Below, one piece after another: positions 1 to 6,840 of a stretch of 11,468 nucleotides of DNA. Positions within the stretch are counted from its first letter, which is position 1. Each line of letters begins with the position of its first letter. Under the pieces are notes generated by a model. That model did no database searches and was not told where the DNA came from. It saw only the letters and a program-made list of their open reading frames with translations. The position numbers and the translations under genes were made by a program. Source of the stretch: Pedobacter sp. (GTDB taxonomy: Bacteria > Bacteroidota > Bacteroidia > Sphingobacteriales > Sphingobacteriaceae); assembly GCA_004295885.1 (NCBI GenBank), contig SEDG01000073.1, positions 1 to 11,468 on the forward strand, read 5' to 3'.

Positions 1-342
1 AAAAAATGGGCCCATTTAAAAAGTTTATATTCAGTTGGCATTACTTTTCATTCTTGCGGTTGCACAGGTCCTGGTTATATCCCTAACACTACAGAAAAAC
101 TAATTGCTTATTTCGAAGAATTAAAGGTTGAATATTTCAAAAATATAGAATTCTGGAGAAACAGAATTGAACCAACTACAAAAGCCGAACTATATAAAGA
201 TGAATCCAAAAATGGTTCGCATCGTTGGCAAATCCCAAAAAGTTATAGAGCCGATAAAAAAGATATTAAAAATGAAGAGGCTATTAAATATTGGCTAGAA
301 AAAGTAAAAGAAGTTGAAGAAAAATTGGCTATAATAGAATAA
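1..342 (+). CDS. C-terminal part of an unrecognised protein (5' end outside window)
   Basis: An open frame runs from the first base to a TAA at 340-342 and gives 113 residues with no in-frame ATG, so the start lies to the left. I do not recognise the family. Visible features are a Cys-containing motif near the start (FHSCGCTGPGYIP), then a strongly charged, Lys/Glu-rich and probably helical remainder with aromatic residues (YFKNIEFWRNRIEP), ending in a likely amphipathic helix (EAIKYWLEKVKEVEEKL). Codon use is AT-rich like the neighbouring genes. No signal peptide or membrane segment is visible in this part. The 513-bp gap to the next gene argues against an operon with it. That it is coding rests on an uninterrupted frame and protein-like composition only; no function is assigned. 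Confidence 0.6.
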   Translation, partial: KKWAHLKSLYSVGITFHSCGCTGPGYIPNTTEKLIAYFEELKVEYFKNIEFWRNRIEPTTKAELYKDESKNGSHRWQIPKSYRADKKDIKNEEAIKYWLEKVKEVEEKLAIIE

Positions 343-410
343 ATACCTATGTTTATATAACATTCGCAACGGCAAAAATCCGCCAAATTTCAATTTAATT
401 TTTATTCATA

Positions 411-652
411 GCTACCGTGATATTACTGCGACATTACGGCGACCTTATTGCCACCTTACCGCGACTTGCATTCGTGAAGAACCCAAGAAGAGTTCGTGAA
501 GACTTCGGGAATGATTCGTGTTTAGCTCGAATCTAGCTCTGTTTTGCCCCGCTGTCTTTTCGCGTTTTTCCAAATCAGGAGTCGAAAAAAACACGAAGCA
601 GATACGAACACTTACCGAAGCAGTTACGACTGTGATGGCAACTAAAGTCGAA
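411..652. repeat. Degenerate 11-bp-phased tandem repeat with a register of CG dinucleotides
   Basis: Cut into 11-mers from 411, the first units are GCTACCGTGAT, ATTACTGCGAC, ATTACGGCGAC, CTTATTGCCAC, CTTACCGCGAC. The wording then drifts through TTCGTG-type units (471, 493 and 515, spaced exactly 22 bp) to units such as GCAGATACGAA, CACTTACCGAA and GCAGTTACGAC. From 422 to 652, CG occupies positions 8-9 in 16 of 21 consecutive slots (429, 440, 462, 473, 495, 506, 517, 528, 550, 561, 583, 594, 605, 616, 627, 649). Only three other CGs fall in that interval (437, 460, 563). The phase fades after about 652. An 11-bp period is not a multiple of three, and no convincing protein is encoded, so this is probably non-coding DNA. 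Whether it is a decayed minisatellite or a protein-binding array cannot be decided from sequence. Confidence 0.8.
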
Positions 653-721
653 CAAATTCTAATAAAAACCAGAAACAAACAATTAATTTGTGCTTTTTAG
701 CTACGCAAACCAAAAGGTACT

Positions 722-768
722 GTAACCTTCCCAAGGGGCCTCCTTGGAAGCATTTCAAAATAGGTTAC
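722..768 (+). promoter_or_regulatory. Two-tier hairpin ahead of the hydroxylase gene
   Basis: GTAACC at 722-727 can pair with GGTTAC at 763-768, enclosing an inner hairpin in which CTTCCCAAGG pairs with CCTTGGAAG (one bulged C) around a short loop near 737-741. A weak AAAAG/CTTTT hairpin with a T run follows at 784-802. The structure sits upstream of the proposed promoter at 800-831. It could therefore end transcription from the left, or act as a DNA operator, rather than being part of the hydroxylase leader. If transcription began further upstream it could be a leader element. It matches no riboswitch that I recognise. Confidence 0.35.
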
Positions 769-799
769 TCATCATTTTAGCGTAAAAGGCTGTGCTTTT

Positions 800-831
800 T
801 TTGGATTACTAGTTCGAACAAGCTATTTTAG
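800..831 (+). promoter_or_regulatory. Putative Bacteroidota promoter for the aromatic amino acid hydroxylase
   Basis: TTTG at 800-803 matches the -33 element. After exactly 20 bp, TATTTTAG at 824-831 matches the -7 consensus TAnnTTTG with one mismatch. Transcription would start near 838, giving a leader of about 18 nt before the ATG at 856. The prediction is by eye. Confidence 0.5.
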
Positions 832-855
832 CCACAATCAATACCAGAATATACC

Positions 856-2637
856 ATGAGTGATTTTAATGATTTTAATAATCAGCAAGTAGCCAAACTA
901 CCTAAACATCTGAGGCAGTTTATTGTTGAGCAAAATTACGAGAAATACACACCTATAGACCAAGCGGTTTGGAGGTACGTAATGCGCCAAAATTATAGCT
1001 ATTTAAAAAACGTGGCATATTATCCTTACATCAAAGGGTTAAACAGAGCTGGTTTGAGTATTGAATACATTCCAGATTTGCAAACCATGAACGATAACCT
1101 CGGCAAAATTGGCTGGGGTGCGGTTACAGTTGATGGGTTTATTCCTCCTGCGGCTTTTATGGAATATCAAGCTTATAGGGTTTTGGTAATTGCAGCTGAT
1201 ATCCGTCAAATTAACCATATCGAATACACACCAGCTCCAGATATTATTCACGAAAGTGCTGGTCACGCCCCTATTATCGCAGACACAGATTATAATAAGT
1301 ACCTAAGTTATTTTGGGTCAATTGGTACAAAGGCAATGTTTTCTAGTAAAGATTTTGAGCTTTATGAGGCCATTAGAAAGCTTTCTATTTTAAAGGAAGC
1401 TGTAAATGCTGATGAAGAAGAAATCGCAATCGCCGAAAAAAAGCTACACTATATAGCTGAAAATATGGGCGAACCTTCTGAAATGGCTTTATTAGGTCGT
1501 TTACACTGGTGGACAGTTGAGTATGGCTTAATAGGAACTTTAGAAAATCCTAAAATTTATGGGGCAGGTCTGCTGTCGTCTATCGGAGAAAGCGCAACTT
1601 GCATGAACCCAGATATTAAAAAACTGTGGTACAATTTAGATACGATTAATTACCAATACGATATTACCCAACAGCAACCCCAGCTTTTTGTAACAGAAAC
1701 TTTCCAGAACTTAATAGATGTTTTGGAGGCATTTGCTGATACGATGGCCTTTAGAAGAGGTGGTGCTGAAAGTATTTTAAAAGCAATTGAATGTAAAAAC
1801 CCTAGTACCGCAGTTTACAGTTCTGGCCTGCAACTGACTGGAATTTTTACTGATTTAGGAATGAATAAGGCTGATGAATTAACTTTCATTAAAACTACCG
1901 GTCCATCTGCATTAGCTTTTGATGGGAAACAATTAACCGGTCATGGAAAGGATTATCATAAGGATGGGTTTTCATCGCCAGTTGGCAAATTAAAAGGAAT
2001 TGAAAAACCTTTTGAAGAGCATAATTTAATTGAGTTGGAGTTATTAGGCATCTTGGTTGACAAGAGAGCCGAAATTACTTTTGAAAGTGGCATTTTAGTT
2101 AAAGGTTTGGTTAAAGAAATAGTAGTTAGAGAAGGCAAACTGATTTTAATTTCTTTTACAGACTGTACTGTTACTGAAGACAATGGAAATATTTTATTTA
2201 AACCTGAATGGGGAACTTACGATATGGCCATCGGCGAAACGATTGTTTCAGTTTTTAACGGCGCTGCTGATAAGGATGCTTATGAGGAAATCATTTTTGT
2301 TAGCAAAGAGCAAACGCACAAAGTTATCTATGACGAAGCCACCTACAAACTGCACCAATTATATCAGAAAGTACGGTTTATAAGGGAAAATAAAACCGGT
2401 TATGAAGAACTAGAAGGAATCTTTAATACCTTAAAAACCTCGCACAGAACTGATTGGTTATGTGCTTTAGAAATTTTAGAAATTGCTTATCATAAAGAAT
2501 TGGATGCCTCATTTGAGAAGGAATTGCGCATTTATTTAGAAATGAAAGCTGCCACAGAACCAGACCATACCAAATTGATTAATGATGGTTTGCATGTAAT
2601 AGCTAATCCCGTAACACAGTTGATTAACGAGGAGTAG
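856..2637 (+). CDS. Biopterin-dependent aromatic amino acid hydroxylase (phenylalanine 4-monooxygenase type) with long C-terminal extension
   Basis: Predicted cytoplasmic non-haem iron enzyme that uses tetrahydropterin and O2 to hydroxylate an aromatic amino acid, most likely Phe to Tyr, as entry to the homogentisate pathway encoded nearby. The catalytic domain spans roughly residues 20-310. TPAPDIIHESAGH holds iron ligands H132 and H137, the third ligand is E222 in WWTVEYGL, and IYGAGLLSSIGE (about 234-245) matches the family's conserved GAGLLSS segment. At 593 residues it is far longer than Pseudomonas-type enzymes of about 260. Residues about 330-593 form an extension without a known motif, apparently a beta-rich part (about 390-490) and a helical, charged end (about 500-593). 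The ATG at 856 follows a short leader and a plausible promoter. No pterin carbinolamine dehydratase gene is visible. Family assignment is firm; Phe rather than Tyr or Trp as substrate is inferred from context. Confidence 0.93.
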   Translation: MSDFNDFNNQQVAKLPKHLRQFIVEQNYEKYTPIDQAVWRYVMRQNYSYLKNVAYYPYIKGLNRAGLSIEYIPDLQTMNDNLGKIGWGAVTVDGFIPPAAFMEYQAYRVLVIAADIRQINHIEYTPAPDIIHESAGHAPIIADTDYNKYLSYFGSIGTKAMFSSKDFELYEAIRKLSILKEAVNADEEEIAIAEKKLHYIAENMGEPSEMALLGRLHWWTVEYGLIGTLENPKIYGAGLLSSIGESATCMNPDIKKLWYNLDTINYQYDITQQQPQLFVTETFQNLIDVLEAFADTMAFRRGGAESILKAIECKNPSTAVYSSGLQLTGIFTDLGMNKADELTFIKTTGPSALAFDGKQLTGHGKDYHKDGFSSPVGKLKGIEKPFEEHNLIELELLGILVDKRAEITFESGILVKGLVKEIVVREGKLILISFTDCTVTEDNGNILFKPEWGTYDMAIGETIVSVFNGAADKDAYEEIIFVSKEQTHKVIYDEATYKLHQLYQKVRFIRENKTGYEELEGIFNTLKTSHRTDWLCALEILEIAYHKELDASFEKELRIYLEMKAATEPDHTKLINDGLHVIANPVTQLINEE

Positions 2638-2661
2638 GTTAACTGATTAAATTGTTAAAAT

Positions 2662-2715
2662 GGTTAATTGTATGGTTAATTCAATTAACCGTTTAACCAC
2701 TTCAAACAATTAACC
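2662..2715. repeat. Cluster of direct and inverted GGTTAATT repeats between hydroxylase and SDR genes
   Basis: The 89-bp gap is built from variants of GGTTAA. GGTTAATT (2674-2681), one C and AATTAACC (2683-2690) form a near-perfect palindrome. GGTTAATTG at 2662-2670 pairs with CAATTAACC at 2707-2715. TGGTTAA (2673-2679) can also pair with TTAACCA (2693-2699). A long AT-rich hairpin is possible, followed by TTTT and an A run just before the next ATG. It might end transcription partially, or be one of the local tandem repeats seen in most gaps of this window. Confidence 0.6.
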
Positions 2716-2726
2716 CTTTTAAAAAA

Positions 2727-3428
2727 ATGAACATAATAATAACAGGCGCTAGTAGCGGAATTGGTTTTGAAACTGCACTAGAATTCTCTTTAGATAATAA
2801 AAATAAGGTTTTATGTATTGCTCGCAATGCGGATAAACTCAAAAAACTTTTCGACATTGCCAAACAAATTAATCCGGATTGCACCCTATTACCTGTAGCA
2901 TTCGATTTAGTAAATGACGATTATGCGGTTTTGGCTCCTTTCATTGAAGAACGTTTAGGTACCGTAGATATTCTGATAAACAACGCAGGAAGCCTAATTA
3001 ACAAACCTTTCGCAGAAACTACCGCAGCTGACTTATCGGAGATGCTAGAACACAACGTAATGAGCCATTTTAAAATGACACAGGCCACTGTTCCTTTTAT
3101 GCAAAGCGGAAGTCATATTGTAAATATTGGCAGTATGGGTGGTTTTCAAGGAAGTGTAAAATTCCCTGGATTAGCAGCTTACTCTAGCAGTAAAGCAGCG
3201 TTACATACCTTAAGTGAGTGTTTAGCTTTTGAGTTAGCAGAAACTGGAATAAAGGTGAATTGTCTGGCATTAGGCTCTGCCCAAACAGAAATGTTGGAAG
3301 CGGCGTTTCCAGGTTATGAAAGCCCAGTTATGGCTTTTGAAATGGGAAAATATATTGCTGATTTTGCACGTACTGGGCATAAGTTTTTCAACGGAAAGGT
3401 TTTGCCCGTTGCTGTAACTACGCCATAA
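2727..3428 (+). CDS. Classical short-chain dehydrogenase/reductase (SDR)
   Basis: A 233-residue cytoplasmic NAD(P)-dependent oxidoreductase of unknown substrate. The Rossmann glycine motif TGASSGIG is at residues 6-13 and NNAG at 85-88. The catalytic tetrad is N110, S136, Y152 and K156 (YSSSK). After the active site, the usual PG motif is replaced by ALGSAQTEM (181-189). Arg33 (CIARNADKL) at the end of the second strand hints at a preference for NADPH. The length is normal for the family, if slightly short at the C-terminus. It lies 89 bp after the pterin-dependent hydroxylase on the same strand, possibly co-transcribed. Because quinonoid dihydropteridine reductase is also an SDR, a pterin-recycling role can be imagined, but nothing in the sequence proves it; a general carbonyl reductase is equally possible. 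Confidence 0.9.
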   Translation: MNIIITGASSGIGFETALEFSLDNKNKVLCIARNADKLKKLFDIAKQINPDCTLLPVAFDLVNDDYAVLAPFIEERLGTVDILINNAGSLINKPFAETTAADLSEMLEHNVMSHFKMTQATVPFMQSGSHIVNIGSMGGFQGSVKFPGLAAYSSSKAALHTLSECLAFELAETGIKVNCLALGSAQTEMLEAAFPGYESPVMAFEMGKYIADFARTGHKFFNGKVLPVAVTTP

Positions 3429-3446
3429 TAAACAAGTTTTCAACAC

Positions 3447-3478
3447 TTTACCTCGTTAATATTTTTTTGTTATCTTTG
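3447..3478 (+). promoter_or_regulatory. Putative promoter for the NlpC/P60 gene
   Basis: TATCTTTG at 3471-3478 fits the Bacteroidota -7 consensus TAnnTTTG exactly. TTTA at 3447-3450 lies 20 bp upstream as a one-mismatch -33 element. Transcription would start only a few bases before the ATG at 3489, giving a very short leader. Confidence 0.6.
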
Positions 3479-3488
3479 AAATCCTAAT

Positions 3489-4022
3489 ATGAAGAAAACA
3501 CTAACTATTTTCTGTTTAATGTTATTGTTTGCTGTTAAAGGCAAAGCGCAAGATAACACTTCTCTTCCTGCTCAATATCAGGAGATGATGACAAAGATAC
3601 TTAGCAATGTTCCTAAAACTGCTTCTTCTACAGCATCACAATTATTAGATTTTGCTAAAACAATGATTGGCGTTCCTTACAGATATGCCACAAGTAATCC
3701 AGAAAAAGGTTTCGACTGTTCTGGTTTTGTAAATTACGTGTTTAGTAGTTTTGGGTTTAAAGTACCTCGCTCCTCTCCTGAGTTTGCAAGTGCGGGTGTA
3801 CCCGTTAAATTAACTGAAGCCAAAGTTGGAGACGTTTTAATTTTTACTGGCACTAATCCTAAAGTAAGACGAATTGGCCACGTAGGCATTATTTATTCTA
3901 TCGAAGGAGGAGAAATCAAATTTATCCATTCTACTTCTGGAAAAGCTCACGGTGTTACAGTTACAGACTTTGATGCTTATTACAAAAGCCGATTCATGAA
4001 GGCTGTAAGTATTGTAGAATAA
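3489..4022 (+). CDS. Secreted NlpC/P60-family cysteine peptidase (cell-wall endopeptidase)
   Basis: A 177-residue protein with an N-terminal signal peptide: KK at positions 2-3, a hydrophobic core at about 4-16, and likely signal peptidase cleavage after GKA at 18-20. The mature domain (about 50-177) is NlpC/P60. C77 in FDCSGF is the nucleophile, H131 in IGHVGII the general base and H147 in FIHSTSG the third catalytic residue. Family members hydrolyse gamma-D-Glu to diamino acid bonds in peptidoglycan stem peptides, so a periplasmic role in wall turnover is expected. No SH3 or LysM targeting domain is present; the linker at about 21-48 is short and polar. It has its own plausible promoter and no functional tie to the aromatic pathway genes. 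The ATG is the only start that leaves the signal peptide intact. Confidence 0.93.
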   Translation: MKKTLTIFCLMLLFAVKGKAQDNTSLPAQYQEMMTKILSNVPKTASSTASQLLDFAKTMIGVPYRYATSNPEKGFDCSGFVNYVFSSFGFKVPRSSPEFASAGVPVKLTEAKVGDVLIFTGTNPKVRRIGHVGIIYSIEGGEIKFIHSTSGKAHGVTVTDFDAYYKSRFMKAVSIVE

Positions 4023-4031
4023 TTCAGTTAA

Positions 4032-4087
4032 CAGTATACAATTCTCAGTATACAGTTCTCAGTTTACAGTTCTTAGTTCACGGTTCG
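4032..4087. repeat. Four-copy 14-bp degenerate tandem repeat
   Basis: The units CAGTATACAATTCT (4032), CAGTATACAGTTCT (4046), CAGTTTACAGTTCT (4060) and TAGTTCACGGTTCG (4074) follow without gaps. Similar wording (TTGACTGAAAATTGAAAACTGCC) continues to about 4120. The repeat fills most of the spacer between the NlpC/P60 and DUF1801 genes and encodes nothing visible. Confidence 0.8.
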
Positions 4088-4155
4088 CTTTAATTCTTGA
4101 CTGAAAATTGAAAACTGCCAACTTATAATTATCTTCATTTACAAACTCTAATCAA

Positions 4156-4566
4156 ATGGCTGAATTAAAGACCAAAGTTACCGCTCAATCTGTGGAAGAA
4201 TATTTGATGCAAATTCCTGATGAAACAACTCGTAAGGATTGTCAAACACTCTGTAAATTAATGGAGGACATCGCTCAAGCAAAAGCAAAAATGTGGGGTA
4301 GTGCAATTGTGGGTATTGGAGATTATACCTATTCTTATTCAACAGGCAGGACTGGCGATTGGTTCATGATGGGTTTTGCCCCTCGTAAAGCAAACATTAG
4401 TTTATATATCATGGGCTGTAATGCTGATGAAAGGCAAAACATCTTACCTAGACTAGGTAAGCATACTACAGGAAAAGGGTGCATCTACGTAAAAAAATTG
4501 AGCGATATTAATATGGAGGTTTTGAAAGAAATGTGTGAGATTTCTTATAACAACTTGAAGAAGTAA
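4156..4566 (+). CDS. DUF1801-domain protein
   Basis: A 136-residue cytoplasmic protein. It opens with a short helical segment (about residues 12-45: SVEEYLMQIPDETTRKDC). The conserved core follows from about 46 to 130: KMWGSAIVGIGDYTYSYSTG, WFMMGFAPRKANISLYIM, and LGKHTTGKGCIYVKKLSDIN. This pattern fits the DUF1801 (YdhG-like) fold, which occurs alone in many bacteria and whose biochemical role is not established. There is no signal peptide or membrane segment. It stands 134 bp after the NlpC/P60 gene, behind the 14-bp repeat, with a weak -7-like TATCTTCA at 4130-4137, so it may be transcribed separately. It converges with the flavin-reductase-like gene. Confidence 0.85.
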   Translation: MAELKTKVTAQSVEEYLMQIPDETTRKDCQTLCKLMEDIAQAKAKMWGSAIVGIGDYTYSYSTGRTGDWFMMGFAPRKANISLYIMGCNADERQNILPRLGKHTTGKGCIYVKKLSDINMEVLKEMCEISYNNLKK

Positions 4567-4588
4567 TTCGTTTATTTATTGCCGCTTT

Positions 4589-4615
4589 GTCATTCTGAGC
4601 ATCGCGAAGAATCTC
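4589..4615. repeat. REP-like dispersed repeat (CTGAGC...GCGAAG type)
   Basis: The block reads GTCATTCTGAGC, ATCGC, GAAGAATCTC, a form I know as a common dispersed element in Bacteroidota intergenic DNA. TTCT and AGAA flank a GC-richer centre and can pair weakly. It sits between the convergent DUF1801 and flavin-reductase-like genes, where it could act as a transcription end. Related copies lie at 5671-5694 and 10814-10837. Confidence 0.65.
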
Positions 4616-4665
4616 TATTTAAGGATTTACAAATGAGATACTTCCTAATCAGTATAACAAATAAC

Positions 4666-5553
4666 CTACAACAACACCACTTTCAAAGCATCACTAACAT
4701 TACCCATAGCCAATAACTGATGCGCCAATTCATGCAATTCTCTTTCTCTATTGGTTTCATCGCCGATGGTGGCATCTAAGATATCTTTTACAGCTGTATT
4801 CCAGCGCATCGCATCAATTTCAGCTTCAGTTGGCAGTTGCTCAATGTTCCCTAACATCCCTAAATCATTCCCTGTTAACACACGAGAGTTCCTAACAGAA
4901 ATTGGTAACGCACTCACTCCTACTCCCAATGTAGTCAATGGCTTGGCTACTTTGAATAAATTTTCGGGCGTAACTCTGCAATACCAATCTCCACCTAACC
5001 TGGCAACTAAATCTATTTTAGCTTGGTCAATTTTACCCTCTTCATCCAAAATATCTTCTTTGATATGAATCAATTTAATTTCTGCCAAAACTAAATTTCC
5101 CGCACCGTGCTGGTTGCCCAATGGGATAACTTCCTTAATCAAACATTCTAACTGAACTGGTGCCTCTGCAACCCTTGGGGGTTTTACCAAATGAGATTCT
5201 TCCATCGTAAACCCTGCCTTTTCGAATTCATTAACACCCTTTGCATACTCTGTGCTGGCCAAACTGGTCTGCTGTACCATCGCATAATTAACAATATTGA
5301 TGACACATTCTTTTACCTGCAACACGTTTTCTAATGTGTGTTTCGTTGTATTGTCTCTCACTCTTCTGGCAGGAGAAAAAATACACATCGGTGGATTTGT
5401 GCTAAATAGGTTAAAAAAACTGAAAGGACTTAAATTTACATTTCCTTCCGTATCAATTGTAGATGCAAAACAAATTGGGCGTGGTGCAATAGCATACTGC
5501 AGATAGTTTTGCAATTGCAAGGGAGACAGTTCTGAAGTTTTTAAGGTTAGCAT
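4666..5553 (-). CDS. Flavin reductase-like FMN-binding split-barrel protein
   Basis: A 295-residue cytoplasmic protein of the flavin reductase (DIM6/NTAB) family. The FMN-binding split-barrel part covers about residues 15-190. It includes APRPICFASTIDTEGNVNLSPFSFFNLFSTNPP (about 23-55), where the conserved PRP and NLSPFSFF segments line the flavin site, and the later GAGNLVLAEI strand. A C-terminal tail of about 100 residues (RLGGDWYCRVTPENLF onward) is longer than in small flavin reductases and ends in helices (about 240-295). Partners and substrate are unknown; these proteins reduce FMN/FAD or act as FMN oxidoreductases. It lies 189 bp downstream of the fumarylacetoacetate hydrolase gene on the same strand, separated by repeats. 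Context suggests an accessory role in aromatic breakdown, but that is inference. Confidence 0.85.
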   Translation of the reverse strand: MLTLKTSELSPLQLQNYLQYAIAPRPICFASTIDTEGNVNLSPFSFFNLFSTNPPMCIFSPARRVRDNTTKHTLENVLQVKECVINIVNYAMVQQTSLASTEYAKGVNEFEKAGFTMEESHLVKPPRVAEAPVQLECLIKEVIPLGNQHGAGNLVLAEIKLIHIKEDILDEEGKIDQAKIDLVARLGGDWYCRVTPENLFKVAKPLTTLGVGVSALPISVRNSRVLTGNDLGMLGNIEQLPTEAEIDAMRWNTAVKDILDATIGDETNRERELHELAHQLLAMGNVSDALKVVLL

Positions 5554-5564
5554 AAAAATTAGAA

Positions 5565-5640
5565 GTTGGAATGTTGTAAGGTTGGAATGTTTTAGAAGCC
5601 TTAAGAGATTATAAATTGAAAGGTTGGAAATTTGGAGTGT
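5565..5640. repeat. GTTGGAA-type degenerate repeat in the gap between FAH and flavin reductase-like genes
   Basis: Two adjoining 16-mers, GTTGGAATGTTGTAAG (5565-5580) and GTTGGAATGTTTTAGA (5581-5596), are followed by a looser copy, GGTTGGAAATTTGGAGTG, from 5622. The stretch is non-coding and ends just upstream of the flavin reductase-like start codon (- strand), so it would be transcribed as leader or spacer RNA if the two genes are co-transcribed. Confidence 0.7.
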
Positions 5641-5670
5641 TTTAAGTTGAATAAAAATCCAAAAAAGAAT

Positions 5671-5728
5671 GTCATCCTGAGCTTGTCGAAGGAATTCCTT
5701 TTTGGATTTTAGTTTTCGACAAGCTCAG
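5671..5728. repeat. Inverted CTGAGCTTGTCGAA pair, possible terminator or REP-like element
   Basis: CTGAGCTTGTCGAA at 5677-5690 has a perfect 14-bp inverted partner, TTCGACAAGCTCAG, at 5715-5728, with the small palindrome GGAATTCC (5691-5698) in the loop. On the - strand the stem lies just after the FAH stop and is followed, after about ten bases, by a T-rich run. It could stop or slow transcription into the flavin reductase-like gene. The arm sequence is a known dispersed motif in Bacteroidota and recurs at 10820-10833. Confidence 0.7.
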
Positions 5729-5742
5729 AAGCAAATTAATAT

Positions 5743-6741
5743 TTATTTTTTCTTCAATCCTAAAATCGAAAAATCTGTATCAACCTTAGTTATTATATTA
5801 GTCAAACTTCCCAGTCCTGTAATTTCCATTTCTACATCATCGCCATCTTGTAACCATTGTACTTTGTAATTAGGGTCGTTAAGTAAACCAGTTCCATTGA
5901 GTTCTAAAAAGCAACCTGTTCCTACTGTTCCAGAACCAATTACATCGCCTGGCAAAATATCTACCCCATAAGCACAACGTTCAATAATTTCGGCGAACGT
6001 CCAATCCATATCAGCCATGTTACCAGCAGAAACTTCAACACCATTAACCCTACAAGTCATTTTTAAGTTATAGGCGTTACCTGTGTGGTTTGGTTTTGCA
6101 GCAACGTTATACTGTTCCAATTCATCTGGTGTTACCAACCAAGGACCAATTACTGTAGAAAAATCCTTTCCTTTTGCAGGGCCTAAATTCAATATCATCT
6201 CCTCCATTTGTAAGGTACGAGCACTCATGTCATTCATGATCATAAAACCAGCGATGTAATCATCAGCCTCTGCTGCCTTAATATTTCTACCTTTTTTTCC
6301 AATTACAACAGCAACCTCTAATTCAAAATCCAGTTTCTGAAAATGGTCTGGCATACACTCTATTTCTCCTGGACCTTGGATAGCATTATGATTCGTAAAG
6401 TAGAATATTGGATATTGATCAAATTCTGCAATCATATCTACTTTCCTATTCCTTCTCGCCGCTGCAACATGCTGACGGAAAGCATATCCATCTCTACAAG
6501 AAGTTGGATGAGGAACTGGAGCCAATATTTGATAAAAAACTTCTTCCTTAGGCTTAATTGCACCTGTAAGGATATCCTCATTGATTTGCTTTGCCCTTTC
6601 CATTAAAGGTTCGCCACCTTCTAAAAAAGACTTCATGTCATCAGGAATTAACTTGTGACAAGAGTTTAAATTGTAAATATGTCCATTTACAAAAACACCT
6701 AAATGTTCAATTTCTTCAGTTTTATAGGATACTAGTTTCAT
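5743..6741 (-). CDS. fahA: Fumarylacetoacetate hydrolase family protein
   Basis: A 332-residue cytoplasmic hydrolase predicted to split fumarylacetoacetate into fumarate and acetoacetate, the last step of tyrosine breakdown. The N-terminal domain covers about residues 1-70. The catalytic FAH domain follows: RDGYAFRQH gives a probable metal ligand D84 and catalytic H91, at the same 7-residue spacing as in mammalian FAH. FELEVAVVIG gives E140 and E142, and MNDMSAR gives D171, which complete the metal site. Downstream, GPAKGKDFSTVIGPWLVT (about 187-204) and GSGTVGTGCFLE (about 268-279) are also typical. The wider FAH superfamily has many activities, but presence next to hmgA and hpd supports the classical one. 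It follows rpiA after 99 bp on the same strand. Confidence 0.88.
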   Translation of the reverse strand: MKLVSYKTEEIEHLGVFVNGHIYNLNSCHKLIPDDMKSFLEGGEPLMERAKQINEDILTGAIKPKEEVFYQILAPVPHPTSCRDGYAFRQHVAAARRNRKVDMIAEFDQYPIFYFTNHNAIQGPGEIECMPDHFQKLDFELEVAVVIGKKGRNIKAAEADDYIAGFMIMNDMSARTLQMEEMILNLGPAKGKDFSTVIGPWLVTPDELEQYNVAAKPNHTGNAYNLKMTCRVNGVEVSAGNMADMDWTFAEIIERCAYGVDILPGDVIGSGTVGTGCFLELNGTGLLNDPNYKVQWLQDGDDVEMEITGLGSLTNIITKVDTDFSILGLKKK

Positions 6742-6766
6742 ATGATATCTGGTTAAGAATATGAGT

Positions 6767-6774
6767 TAAATGTA
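6767..6774 (-). promoter_or_regulatory. Weak -7-like element ahead of the FAH gene
   Basis: Read on the - strand this is TACATTTA, one mismatch from TAnnTTTG, about 25 bases before the FAH start codon. No good TTTG -33 element lies 19-21 bp upstream, so the FAH gene may instead be transcribed from rpiA. Confidence 0.3.
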
Positions 6775-6840
6775 CTATTTTACATGAATTGTTTAAGGCT
6801 TATTAATATAAAATAAAGGAATGAGTTGATACTTATTTAT

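Noticed and set aside
411..652. CRISPR-like array
   Set aside because: Units are 11 bp with no constant repeat and no unique spacers of regular length, and there are no cas genes in the window.
445..678. 77-codon - strand ORF and a 60-codon + strand ORF (518-700) across the 11-bp repeat
   Set aside because: Both follow from the repeat staying free of stops; composition is not protein-like and the 11-bp period gives no repeating peptide unit below 33 bp.
2183..2383. 66-codon + strand ORF inside the hydroxylase gene
   Set aside because: Out of frame within a well-supported gene, with no independent evidence.
5677..5728. Transposon end or IS terminal repeat
   Set aside because: There is no transposase or target duplication; the arm is a common dispersed motif found again at 10820.
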